From Flammeovirgaceae bacterium UBA1842 (GTDB lineage: Bacteria; Bacteroidota; Bacteroidia; Cytophagales; Cyclobacteriaceae): DNA of 64,000 bases. Position numbers and translations under genes: made by a program. This document shows, piece by piece, positions 16,431 through 25,160 of this stretch. The stretch is taken from the NCBI GenBank assembly GCA_002338655.1, contig DDIU01000017.1, forward strand, positions 1-64,000, given 5' to 3'. Numbering within the stretch: position 1 is the stretch's first letter; every line of letters starts with the position of its first letter. A model generated the notes under the pieces. The model did no database searches and was not told the origin of the DNA. It was given only the letters and a program-made list of their open reading frames with translations.

Positions 16431-17877
16431 GGTTCATGGTAGTTACCGATAGGTAAAATACACTGGCAAATCCAAGCGCAAGCATCACATGAAAAATGAT
16501 CAATCCCCAATCGTGTAAATAGATACCTGCCACCACACCACCAATAAAATATAGACTTAAGGCACCTTCCAATAAGGTAAGTAAGTTGATTTTAGGTTTT
16601 ATATAGGTATTTTCTTTCCATGTATCTGATTTTTTGGTGATATTAAATTTTGGGGTCCTAATAAAATCACTTTTAAAGCCCAATAACCCTTCAAGTACTG
16701 CAAATGCATTGTGTAGGGATAGCCCCATGGACACGGTGATGAATATGGGAAATACCCTCAAAAAATGCCCTCTCGCATTCTTCCTCTTGTTCTGTTTGGA
16801 AGCAATCCAATAGAAAAAGGCAATTGAGAAAAAGCCCAATAAAAAAACACTCCCAATATCAAAGAGAATTTTCAGTTCAGGGTTGGCCTCCTTAATAAAT
16901 AACATAGGTATGCTTAGCAGGGAAGCAGCAAGAAGACAAACGAATACTGAACTGTTGAACAAATGAAAAACTGCATGAAATTTATTGCTCATTTTCAACT
17001 TTGACCTTAATACTTTACCAAGGTTTTTTCTGGCTGTTTCTGCTGCCCCTTTGTTCCATCTATACTGCTGTGATTTTACTGCCGACATAATTACGGGTAA
17101 TTCTGCGGGGGCTACACAATCTTCAATGTACTTAAACTTCCAGCCTTTTAGCTGTGCCCGGTAGCTCAGATCGAGGTCTTCGGTAAGTGTGTCTGCCGAC
17201 CAGCCTCCAGCATCATAAATGCAAGCCTTCCGCCAAACACCACCAGTGCCATTGAAATTTATAAAACTTCCTGCATGACTTCTTCCTACCTGTTCTATTG
17301 AAAAATGCGCATCTAATCCAAAGGCCTGGAGTTCTGTAAGAATACTATAATCTTTATTTAAATGTCCCCAACGGGTTTGTACCACTCCCGTTTCTTCCGT
17401 AAATGAGGATAATGTATTCTTTAAGAAATCTGCTTGTGGTAGAAAATCAGCATCGAATATAGCAATGAATTCACCTTTACAAATATCCATACCATATTGC
17501 AAAGCACCGGCCTTAAACCCTTTTCTGTCGGGCCTGCGGACTTGCTTTATATCAATTCCATAAGCAGACCATTCTTCCACTTTCTTTTTAATAATTTCAA
17601 TTGTTTCATCAGTACTATCATCGAGTACCTGAATTTCAAGCTTGTCTTTAGGGTAATCAAATTGACAGACCGCATCTATCAATCGCTCGACAACATATTT
17701 TTCATTGAATACTGGGAGTTGAACGGTAACCAAAGGGTAATCAGTCAATGGCTTCACCACGGTTTGCAGCTCTTTTTTGCCCTTGAGGTAATGCCAAGTA
17801 AGGTGCAATTGGCCAAGGCTGAAAATAAATATCAACAGCAAGGCAATGCAATACAAAATAATAACCACTAGCTCCAT
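16417..17877 (-). CDS. Processive-type GT2 glycosyltransferase (cellulose synthase-like)
   Basis: The 486-residue protein has one N-terminal helix, a GT-A domain and four or more C-terminal helices. The D,D,D,QxxRW set is complete: DD at 86-87, DAD at 142-144, TED at 232-234 and QQYRW at 270-274. This is the CESA-like branch that includes beta-glucosyl diacylglycerol synthases and beta-glycan synthases. No PilZ domain is present. It likely uses a UDP- or GDP-sugar to glycosylate a lipid or to polymerise a short glycan. It begins 3 bases after the stop of the DPM-like gene. Confidence 0.85.
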   Translation of the reverse strand: MELVVIILYCIALLLIFIFSLGQLHLTWHYLKGKKELQTVVKPLTDYPLVTVQLPVFNEKYVVERLIDAVCQFDYPKDKLEIQVLDDSTDETIEIIKKKVEEWSAYGIDIKQVRRPDRKGFKAGALQYGMDICKGEFIAIFDADFLPQADFLKNTLSSFTEETGVVQTRWGHLNKDYSILTELQAFGLDAHFSIEQVGRSHAGSFINFNGTGGVWRKACIYDAGGWSADTLTEDLDLSYRAQLKGWKFKYIEDCVAPAELPVIMSAVKSQQYRWNKGAAETARKNLGKVLRSKLKMSNKFHAVFHLFNSSVFVCLLAASLLSIPMLFIKEANPELKILFDIGSVFLLGFFSIAFFYWIASKQNKRKNARGHFLRVFPIFITVSMGLSLHNAFAVLEGLLGFKSDFIRTPKFNITKKSDTWKENTYIKPKINLLTLLEGALSLYFIGGVVAGIYLHDWGLIIFHVMLALGFASVFYLSVTTMNHAKG

Positions 17878-17880
17878 TAT

Positions 17881-18570
17881 CTATAAGTACTTAAATATCG
17901 TCCAAATTATTTTATACCCAGCCATTATTGTGCCCTTCACCGTACCTGATATTTTTGAAAATCCAATTCTCTTCCTATAATTAACAGGCACTTCGGTACA
18001 TTTAAAACCCATTTTGGCCGCTTTCAATTGCATTTCCACTGTCCAACCATAGGTTTTATCTTGCATATTAAGTGCCATCAGCTTATCATATTTAATCGCT
18101 CTGAAAGGCCCTAGATCTGTAAATTTTACCTTATAAAAAAGCTGTAGTAGTCCGGTGGCTAGCCAATTGCCGAAAATTTGTTGGGGAGTCATTGATCCTC
18201 TTTCCTTATTTCCTAATGCCCTCGACCCTATAACCAGATCTACATCGTCTTCAAGTATTGGTTTCACCAACTCATGCATTTCCTCCGGATAATCAGAGTG
18301 ATCGGCATCAATAAAAACAATGATATCCGGTTTGATTTCTTGCAGACTAATATATTCCATGGCTTTCAAGCAGGCACGCCCGTAGCCTTTCTCTTCTTCT
18401 TTCAAAACGGTGGCTCCCGCTTCTGCAGCCACATGTTCCGTTTTGTCGGTAGAAGCATTGTTAACCACCACAATCTCCTCCACAAGATCAGCGGGTATTT
18501 CCCGTATCACCGACCCCACTCCATTCTCCTCATTGAATGCCGGAATTATCACCTTAATCAACTGCTTCAT
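17881..18570 (-). CDS. GT2 glycosyltransferase, dolichyl-phosphate mannose synthase-like
   Basis: The 229-residue protein has a GT-A fold: KVIIPAFNEENGV at the N terminus, VNNASTDKTE, the DXD-type FIDADHSDYPEEM, and GSRALGNKERGSMTPQQ, which is typical of DPM1/DPMS and DPG synthases. It probably makes a polyprenyl-phosphate sugar that feeds the GT-C enzyme two genes downstream. No membrane domain is fused to it. It is the first gene of the compact operon. Confidence 0.85.
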   Translation of the reverse strand: MKQLIKVIIPAFNEENGVGSVIREIPADLVEEIVVVNNASTDKTEHVAAEAGATVLKEEEKGYGRACLKAMEYISLQEIKPDIIVFIDADHSDYPEEMHELVKPILEDDVDLVIGSRALGNKERGSMTPQQIFGNWLATGLLQLFYKVKFTDLGPFRAIKYDKLMALNMQDKTYGWTVEMQLKAAKMGFKCTEVPVNYRKRIGFSKISGTVKGTIMAGYKIIWTIFKYL

Positions 18571-18580
18571 TTAATATTCG

Positions 18581-18610
18581 CTAAATTAATGAATAAGAGT
18601 TCAGAACAAA
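18581..18610 (-). promoter_or_regulatory. Candidate promoter of the glycosyltransferase operon
   Basis: On the minus strand TTTG (18610-18607), an 18-base spacer and TAATTTAG (18588-18581) approximate the Bacteroidota promoter (TTTG, about 19 bases, TAnnTTTG). The last but one base of the -7 box differs, and the leader to the ATG would be only a few bases long, so this is weak. Confidence 0.3.
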
Positions 18611-18628
18611 GTCAGACCCATGACACAA

Positions 18629-20140
18629 CTAATTTGTAGGCAAAATAAGTTCAAAGGATGCCCCCAAACCCCCATTATTTATCAGCTTTACTTTACCATG
18701 AAGTTTATTTACCGCCATCCTGAGCGTATATAAGCCCAGCCCTGAGCCCAACGAACGCTCGTTACCTCTTTTAAACATATCAAAAATCATATCCTTTACC
18801 TCTTCAGATATTCCTTGACCGTTATCTTCAAAGATCAATTTAATGTGTCCAAATCCTAATCTAAAGGCTTTAATTTTTATGGTAACGAACACTCCAATTC
18901 TAAAGTTAATGGCATTCCTAATCATTTCCCTGATGATAATACTAAATAGCTGTTTATCACTTCTCAAAACCAAAGACTCGTCTATATCCAAGCATGAGCT
19001 TATATCAGCATAATTCATTGATTTCGACTGTTCCGAAAGTATTTCATCAATCAATTCATTTACCAAAAAGGGTTCTATTGTAGTTTGTCTATGCTTAACT
19101 TCAAAAACCGAATTGACACTCTTTACCCTTTGATCCAATTGTATTATATTTTCATCGATCATTTTCAAATATTCGCTTTCCTCCCCCTCATTTTTTGCGA
19201 TATAACATATCCCTTTCAAAGTGGCTATTGGCCCTTGGATATCATGTGACGATCGATATAAAAAAGTCTCCAGTTCTTCGTTGGCCACTAACAGTTCCTT
19301 TGTCCTCTCTTTTACTTGCTTATCTAAATTCTCGTTTCTTTTTTCAATAATAAACTTGGCCTCCTCAAGTTTGTTATTACTATTCTTTATCAATTCATTT
19401 TGTAATTGAATCTCTTCGTTACTCTCTTCCAACATCCGCATGTTTTCCTCCTCCTTTTGCAGCGTGTTTTTCATATAAGAATATAGAAAGATGGAAAATG
19501 GAATAAATAACAGAGAGGCAACAAATATATTTTTGATAAGGTCTTTATTTGCCTCCACAATAAAAGAATCAAAGCTTTGATCTACTTGGACAATGGCTAC
19601 AACTTTGTCTTTTGAATTCATAATAGGTGCAAAAGCAGAAAGCCAAGTGCCATTCTCACTATTATAAACATCAATTACCCCACCGTAATCATAATTCGCA
19701 CGAAGCTCCATGGGATAGTTAACAAACATATGCCGGTAATATGGCTTTTCTGACGATGTTATTATAAACTCATATTCGTCACTTTTAGAATTGTAAACCA
19801 TCGTATAAATTGGACTCTCCAAATGATTGACATCCTTTATCCTCTTTAGAACGTTATGAAGGGCTTGGTAACTAGAGTCGTCTGACGATTCAATTAGATC
19901 ATTTTTATGTTTATACTTTTTGCTTAACTGCTCATGAAGGTCTCCGTTAATCTGTAAACTTGCAGTACTTGATATGGCCATTAGTCTTTGGAGCACATTA
20001 GCTCGTGACTTTGATAGCATTAGGTAATGTGAAGAAATTATGAAATAAACCAGCAACACAAACAACCCACCGAATACCACCAGCATCATGCGATCTTTAC
20101 CCCTTATGTTTTTAAGAATGCTTTTGTAGTTCATATCCAA
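18629..20140 (-). CDS. Orphan membrane sensor histidine kinase
   Basis: The 503-residue protein has helix 1 (about 18-37), an extracytoplasmic sensor domain (about 40-200), helix 2 (about 204-222), a long coiled coil (225-290), a HisKA domain with the phospho-acceptor His299 (SSHDIQGPIATLKG), and an ATPase domain with an N box (REMIRNAINF), G1 (EDNGQGIS) and G2 (GSGLGLYTL). No response regulator is encoded nearby. The sensor part looks like a PAS/Cache-like fold by layout only. It may control the glycosyltransferase operon, which starts 58 bases downstream on the same strand, but that is inference from position. Confidence 0.88.
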   Translation of the reverse strand: MDMNYKSILKNIRGKDRMMLVVFGGLFVLLVYFIISSHYLMLSKSRANVLQRLMAISSTASLQINGDLHEQLSKKYKHKNDLIESSDDSSYQALHNVLKRIKDVNHLESPIYTMVYNSKSDEYEFIITSSEKPYYRHMFVNYPMELRANYDYGGVIDVYNSENGTWLSAFAPIMNSKDKVVAIVQVDQSFDSFIVEANKDLIKNIFVASLLFIPFSIFLYSYMKNTLQKEEENMRMLEESNEEIQLQNELIKNSNNKLEEAKFIIEKRNENLDKQVKERTKELLVANEELETFLYRSSHDIQGPIATLKGICYIAKNEGEESEYLKMIDENIIQLDQRVKSVNSVFEVKHRQTTIEPFLVNELIDEILSEQSKSMNYADISSCLDIDESLVLRSDKQLFSIIIREMIRNAINFRIGVFVTIKIKAFRLGFGHIKLIFEDNGQGISEEVKDMIFDMFKRGNERSLGSGLGLYTLRMAVNKLHGKVKLINNGGLGASFELILPTN

Positions 20141-20205
20141 TGATCAGCTAAACGGGATATCACGTCACGGGTTGATGGTAAGTTGGTCAGGCAAATGACA
20201 GATCA

Positions 20206-20235
20206 TAAAAAAAGGCAGACAAAAATTGTCCGCCT
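20206..20235 (-). terminator. Intrinsic terminator after proS
   Basis: On the minus strand the stem AGGCGGACAA / TTGTCTGCCT (one mismatch, 3-base loop) is followed by TTTTTTT. It starts about 22 bases after the proS stop and separates proS from the histidine kinase gene. Confidence 0.85.
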
Positions 20236-20256
20236 CCTTCTATTGGTCTCTTAATT

Positions 20257-21735
20257 CTAATAAGCCCGAGCAAAAACCACCCGTCCTTTTGACGGTTTGC
20301 CAGAATAAATACACTTACCTTCTTCCTCTTTAAAATCGAGCGGTATGCACCTAATAGTGGCTTTGGTTTCTTCTTTAATTTTATCTTCTGTTTCAGCGGT
20401 TCCATCCCAATGGGCCATTACAAAACCAGCTTTAGTGTCCAATACTTTTTTGAAATCATCGTAACTGTCCACTTCAGTTGTATTGTCTTTTCTGAACCCA
20501 AAAGCTTTATTGTAAATATTCTCTTGAATATCAGTCATTAATTTTTGAATATGATCCACCGCAGAATCAATGGCCATCACCTGCTTTTCTTTAGTGTCCC
20601 TTCTGGCAATTTCTACCGTGCCGTTCTCTAAATCACGTGGCCCAATGGCTATCCTTACAGGTATTCCCTTAAGTTCATATTCAGCAAATTTCCATCCTGG
20701 TGAGCTGGTATCACGGTTATCAAATTTAACGCTGATGTCCAATTTCTGAAGTTGCTCCTTGAGGTTTAAAGCAACTGTTGATATTTCATTTAGCTGTTCT
20801 TCACCCTTAAATATCGGAACTATAACCACTTGAATAGGTGCCAATTTAGGTGGTAACACCAATCCCTCATCATCAGAATGGGCCATTATGAGTGCACCAA
20901 TTAACCGTGTACTCACACCCCACGAAGTGCCCCATACATAATCTTCCTTTCCATCCTTCCCAGCAAATTTTACATCAAATGCCTTAGCAAAATTTTGCCC
21001 AAGAAAGTGAGATGTACCTGCCTGCAGCGCCTTCCCATCTTGCATTAGTCCCTCGATACAATAAGTATCAAGTGCTCCTGCAAACCGCTCACTTTCAGAT
21101 TTCACCCCTTTGATTACGGGCATTGCCATAAATTTTTCAGCGAAATCAGCATACACTTCAAGCATCTGCCTGGTCTCAGCTATTGCCTCCCCTTTAGTGG
21201 CGTGTGCAGTATGACCCTCCTGCCATAAAAATTCGGCCGTTCTTAAAAATAATCGTGTCCGCATTTCCCAACGTACCACATTTGCCCATTGATTGATTAA
21301 CAAGGGCAAGTCACGATAGGATTGAATCCAGTTTTTATAAGTACTCCAGATCACCGCTTCACTTGTAGGCCGTACCACCAATTCTTCTTCAAGCTTAGCT
21401 TCCGGATCTACCATCAGCTTTCCCTTGTTATCAGGGTCGTTCTTAAGTCTATAATGTGTAACTACAGCACATTCCTTTGCAAAGCCTTCTGCATTTTTTT
21501 CCTCTGCTTCAAAAAGGCTTTTGGGCACAAATAATGGAAAGTAGGCATTGCTATGACCAGTATCTTTAAACATCTTGTCCAGAGCAGCCTGCATTTTCTC
21601 CCAGATACTAAACCCATAGGGCTTTATAACCATACAACCCCTAACTGCTGAGTGTTCAGCTAAGTCGGCTTTTTTTACTAATTCATTATACCATTGCGAG
21701 TAATCTTCACTTCTTTTTGTTAATCCTTTCGCCAT
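20257..21735 (-). CDS. proS: Prolyl-tRNA synthetase (ProS, short archaeal/eukaryal-type)
   Basis: The 492-residue enzyme charges tRNA-Pro with proline. Class II motif 2 lies in WEMRTRLFLRTAEFLWQEGHTAH, preceded by VRPTSEAVIW. The anticodon-binding domain follows (GIPVRIAIGPRDLENGTVEI), and the protein ends in the zinc-binding-type C-terminal domain with the terminal Tyr (FARAY). The bacterial editing INS domain between motifs 2 and 3 is absent, and the length fits the type 3 form common in Bacteroidota. On the minus strand a TATATTTG -7-like box lies 50 bases upstream of the ATG (21785-21792), without a good -33 element. Confidence 0.97.
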   Translation of the reverse strand: MAKGLTKRSEDYSQWYNELVKKADLAEHSAVRGCMVIKPYGFSIWEKMQAALDKMFKDTGHSNAYFPLFVPKSLFEAEEKNAEGFAKECAVVTHYRLKNDPDNKGKLMVDPEAKLEEELVVRPTSEAVIWSTYKNWIQSYRDLPLLINQWANVVRWEMRTRLFLRTAEFLWQEGHTAHATKGEAIAETRQMLEVYADFAEKFMAMPVIKGVKSESERFAGALDTYCIEGLMQDGKALQAGTSHFLGQNFAKAFDVKFAGKDGKEDYVWGTSWGVSTRLIGALIMAHSDDEGLVLPPKLAPIQVVIVPIFKGEEQLNEISTVALNLKEQLQKLDISVKFDNRDTSSPGWKFAEYELKGIPVRIAIGPRDLENGTVEIARRDTKEKQVMAIDSAVDHIQKLMTDIQENIYNKAFGFRKDNTTEVDSYDDFKKVLDTKAGFVMAHWDGTAETEDKIKEETKATIRCIPLDFKEEEGKCIYSGKPSKGRVVFARAY

Positions 21736-21862
21736 AACGAGAACTTGGTATGTTTTTTGTTTATATTCAGATAAGTTATTCGAGCAAATATAATAATATT
21801 ATATACCCTATATTGGGAATTCTCGTTTAATAAATTACGTTACCAACATAAACACAAGTGCC

Positions 21863-23065
21863 ATGAAAACGAAATTTAGAACATTACTTGCCTTTTCAGC
21901 TGCTGCTTTAATAGCTATTGGCCCAATACAGGCGCAGGAATATGATGACATGTATTTCACACCTAAAGATCGTGCGGCCAAGAATAAAGATAAAGTAGAA
22001 AAAGTTGCCCAAGTTGAAGACTTGCAATCAAACTTTGATCCACAGGAGAGCTATTCACAGAAAAATGTGAATCCGGATTATATAGCAAAATACTCTGCCA
22101 ACTCCTATGAAGATGAGAGTGGTTATGCAGAAGACGAATATTACATTGACGACTACAACGACAATTATTCGCAGCCTATAGCTAACAATTACTATAACAG
22201 TGGCTACAGAAGTTATTATAATCCAGGTATGGTTTACAGTCCAAGATGGGGCTGGTATGATCCATTCTATGGCCCATCATTATATAGCAGTCCCGGCTGG
22301 TCCTTTTCTATAGGATTTGGTACAGGTTGGGGTTACAACCGATTTGGAAGATTAAGTTACGGCTCATCATGGGGTAGCTACTATGGCTATTATGACTCAT
22401 GGTATCCTTCAAGTTATTATGGTTATTACGGATATTATGATCCATTCTATTACCCATACAGAAATAACATAGTGGTTATCAATAACTATGAGTCAAGAAG
22501 TAACAGGACCTATAAGAGATCAGTAGGCCCATCTAGGGGCGATTCCCGAATTACCGACAGGAATTCAAGCGGAACAAGATCACGTGTTGTTTCTAATAAT
22601 GGAGATAATTCTGGTAGAACTACGGGCAGGGTAAGCAGCACTGATTCTGATAACAGTAGAAACAGGTATTCAGAAAGTGTAAACAGCAGATCTAGCTATT
22701 ATCGAAGATCAAGAGTAACCAATGAAGTAGACAATAGCGCTACAAACTCAAGATCATCCTATAGTAGAAGTAGTGTGACTCCTAGAAGTAACTCAAGCTA
22801 TGGCAATTCGAGATCAACAAGACCCTCTAGTTACAGCACACCTCCTAGTAATAGGTCAAGAACTTATAACAGTAATAGTGGAAGCCGATCAAGGTCATAC
22901 ACTAGTCCAAGTCCTGCGCCAAGTAGAAGTAGGAGTTCTGGTAATGTAGGTAGTAGTCCAAGTAGAAGCTCTGGTTCTGGTAACCGGGTATCTACAGGAA
23001 GCAGTCCAAGTAGAAGCTCAGGATCTAGATCATCATCTGGTAGCTCACGAAAAAGAGGCAATTAA
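21863..23065 (+). CDS. Secreted low-complexity protein rich in Tyr/Gly and Ser/Arg
   Basis: The 400-residue protein has a signal peptide (1-25, ending IQAQ). An acidic stretch (about 26-110) is rich in Asp, Glu and Tyr. A Gly/Tyr/Trp/Pro-rich zone (about 110-205) contains repeated YYGYY and DPFY units. A long basic tail (about 210-400) is rich in Ser, Arg and Asn, with repeated SPSRSSGS units near the end, the last two encoded around 22950-23030. No enzyme domain is visible. Related proteins are found beside OmpP1/FadL genes in other Cytophagales. A structural or adhesive surface role is possible but unproven. Composition differs strongly from the neighbours. Confidence 0.75.
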   Translation: MKTKFRTLLAFSAAALIAIGPIQAQEYDDMYFTPKDRAAKNKDKVEKVAQVEDLQSNFDPQESYSQKNVNPDYIAKYSANSYEDESGYAEDEYYIDDYNDNYSQPIANNYYNSGYRSYYNPGMVYSPRWGWYDPFYGPSLYSSPGWSFSIGFGTGWGYNRFGRLSYGSSWGSYYGYYDSWYPSSYYGYYGYYDPFYYPYRNNIVVINNYESRSNRTYKRSVGPSRGDSRITDRNSSGTRSRVVSNNGDNSGRTTGRVSSTDSDNSRNRYSESVNSRSSYYRRSRVTNEVDNSATNSRSSYSRSSVTPRSNSSYGNSRSTRPSSYSTPPSNRSRTYNSNSGSRSRSYTSPSPAPSRSRSSGNVGSSPSRSSGSGNRVSTGSSPSRSSGSRSSSGSSRKRGN

Positions 23066-23088
23066 AAAACTTTAAAAACACTTAATTA

Positions 23089-24654
23089 ATGAAAAGTTTA
23101 ACCAAGCTTATATTATTAAGCACGCTATTGCTATACACTATTGAAAGCAAAAGTCAGGATGCCAGTGATTTAGCAGGTACAGCATTGGACCTAAGCCGCG
23201 CTACGCCAGGAGGTAGTGCCAGAATATTGGGATTGGGTGAAACACAAACGTCATTAGGTGGGGATGTCAGCTCTATCTCGGGTAACCCCGCTGGACTAGG
23301 ATTCTTCAATAGATCTGAAGTTTCGCTAAGTACCTCCTTCAATTACCTGAGCTCAACATCAAAGTATTTGGGTTCCTCAACAGATGACGCAAGACTCAAT
23401 TTAAACTTTGGAAACCTGGGTGTGGTAATAAAGAACTCTAAAGGAAAGGGGCTGTACAAAGGAGGGGCATTTGGAATAAGTATCAATAGAATTGCAGACT
23501 TTCAAAACCAAATCACTTATGAAGGAAGTAGCTTTAACAACCTAGATGGCAATGGAAACATTATTTTTGATGCCAACAGGCCTGCTGATTTTGTGGAATT
23601 TGCCGTACTGTCCTCAAGCAGCGATGCCAGCGGAAATTTAAGTTTTGATAATGATTTTGCGGAATTGGCATATGAGACCTTTTTGATTAGCTCTTTTCAA
23701 GATGGAAATGGCGATTACTTTGTTGATCGTGATTTTTATGCTGTTGATGAAAATGGCGATCTAATCACTGATGGGAATGGAAATAATATACCTGCCTATA
23801 GTGAGCCCAATTTTCCAGTAATTCAGTCTGAAAATGTAAAATCAACTGGAGCTACCTATCAAACCTCATTTGCTTATGGCGGGAATTATAATGACCGGTT
23901 ATATTTTGGTGGAAATATTGGTATTCTTACCATGTCAAAATCTGTTGAAAGAAGATACACAGAAAGACCTACTAATGCGGATTTGAATGGGCTGCTTTTG
24001 GAAGATAATTATGATCTGACAGGATCGGGCGTTGTAGCCACTATAGGTTTTATTGGAAGGCCTGTAAACCCATTATTGTTGGGTATATCCTATACCACAC
24101 CCTCCTATTACGCAATTGAACAAAAAAGAAATATTACCCTGACGGCAAATTACGCTGGCAATGATATAAAGTCATACGGATATGATTACGATCCCTTTAA
24201 TTATGTAATTACTACTCCTTCAAGATTGAGGTTGGGTGCTACCTATTTTATGGGCAAATATGGTTTTCTTACTGGCGATGTGGAAAAGATTAACTATGCG
24301 GGTGCCAAACTATCAAATTCTGATATTGACCAATCATTTACAGAAGAAAACAGTACAGTTAACACGTTTGAATCTGTTTGGAATTATCGTATTGGGGCAG
24401 AACTTAGGTACGATATATTTAGACTAAGGGGCGGCTTTTCTTATGCTGCCGACCCAGTGAAAAATGATTACGACCAAAGTGAATCTAAAATTTCTTTTGG
24501 TGGTGGAATCCGTACTGAAAAGTTCTATTTAGACTTAGCAGTTGTAAATGGTCTTGGCAGGCAATCTACTATTTCCCCTTATCCAGGTCAGGAAAAGGCT
24601 ATAGTTAACAACAAAAATACTGGGGTTTCAGTAACCGCTGGTTTCTTTTTCTAG
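23089..24654 (+). CDS. OmpP1/FadL-family outer membrane protein
   Basis: The 521-residue protein has a signal peptide (1-23) and a N-terminal part with GSARILGLGETQTSLGGDVSSISGNPAGLGFF, the plug-like block of the PorV/OmpP1/FadL group. Amphipathic beta strands end in a terminal aromatic residue (VTAGFFF). It is an outer membrane channel for hydrophobic compounds in FadL-type proteins; older records call such genes hemin receptors without evidence. It lies 23 bases downstream of the low-complexity protein gene, likely in one transcript. Its TAG overlaps the stop of the convergent aroK within a CTAG palindrome. Confidence 0.87.
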   Translation: MKSLTKLILLSTLLLYTIESKSQDASDLAGTALDLSRATPGGSARILGLGETQTSLGGDVSSISGNPAGLGFFNRSEVSLSTSFNYLSSTSKYLGSSTDDARLNLNFGNLGVVIKNSKGKGLYKGGAFGISINRIADFQNQITYEGSSFNNLDGNGNIIFDANRPADFVEFAVLSSSSDASGNLSFDNDFAELAYETFLISSFQDGNGDYFVDRDFYAVDENGDLITDGNGNNIPAYSEPNFPVIQSENVKSTGATYQTSFAYGGNYNDRLYFGGNIGILTMSKSVERRYTERPTNADLNGLLLEDNYDLTGSGVVATIGFIGRPVNPLLLGISYTTPSYYAIEQKRNITLTANYAGNDIKSYGYDYDPFNYVITTPSRLRLGATYFMGKYGFLTGDVEKINYAGAKLSNSDIDQSFTEENSTVNTFESVWNYRIGAELRYDIFRLRGGFSYAADPVKNDYDQSESKISFGGGIRTEKFYLDLAVVNGLGRQSTISPYPGQEKAIVNNKNTGVSVTAGFFF

Positions 24655-25160
24655 TCTTTAATTGTCGCCAGTATTTCTTGAGCAGTAATTGCTTTTCCTT
24701 TCAGGGTATAATGCGCCCGTTGATAATAGCTCCTTCTACTTTTGATGGTTATTGTTAATATAGATTCCAAATCGGGTTGGTTCAATTTTGGCCTTGTAGC
24801 CAAATCCTGGTTCTGTAGTCTTTCAAGCAGTTCTTCAACAGGGACATCGAGAAATACCACCGTCCCATTTTTTATCATCTTACTCATGTTTCCGTCATAA
24901 CAAGGAGTACCCCCGCCAGTGGACATCACAAATGAAGCCTTATCATCAATAATATTAAATAAGTTAGATTGCTCCACCTCCCGAAAGTAGTCCTCTCCGG
25001 CTTTATTGAAAATTTCTGAAATGGTCCTTGCTTCTTTTTCCTCAATTTCTGTGTCGAGATCAATAAATTGAAGCTGAAGAAGATCGGCCAGTTCCTTTCC
25101 CAATGTACTCTTGCCCGAAGCGGGCATTCCTATCAGGAAAATCCTAGTTGATAAGGCCAT
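24651..25160 (-). CDS. aroK: Shikimate kinase
   Basis: From the ATG at 25160 the enzyme has 169 residues. It has a P-loop GMPASGKST, the shikimate-binding DTEIEEKEART region, the GGG motif (STGGGTPCY) and a lid around RPKLNQPD. It phosphorylates shikimate at the 3-hydroxyl in aromatic amino acid synthesis. A longer frame from 25205 exists but adds an unrelated N terminus. The start overlaps the end of the DoxX-like gene by 17 bases, so it is the last gene of a three-gene minus-strand operon. Confidence 0.93.
   Translation of the reverse strand: MALSTRIFLIGMPASGKSTLGKELADLLQLQFIDLDTEIEEKEARTISEIFNKAGEDYFREVEQSNLFNIIDDKASFVMSTGGGTPCYDGNMSKMIKNGTVVFLDVPVEELLERLQNQDLATRPKLNQPDLESILTITIKSRRSYYQRAHYTLKGKAITAQEILATIKD

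Noticed and set aside
22900..23060. Possible CRISPR-like or tandem repeat array in the Ser/Arg-rich tail
   Set aside because: The repetition is codon-level repetition of SPSRSSGS units inside a gene, not a spacer-repeat array.
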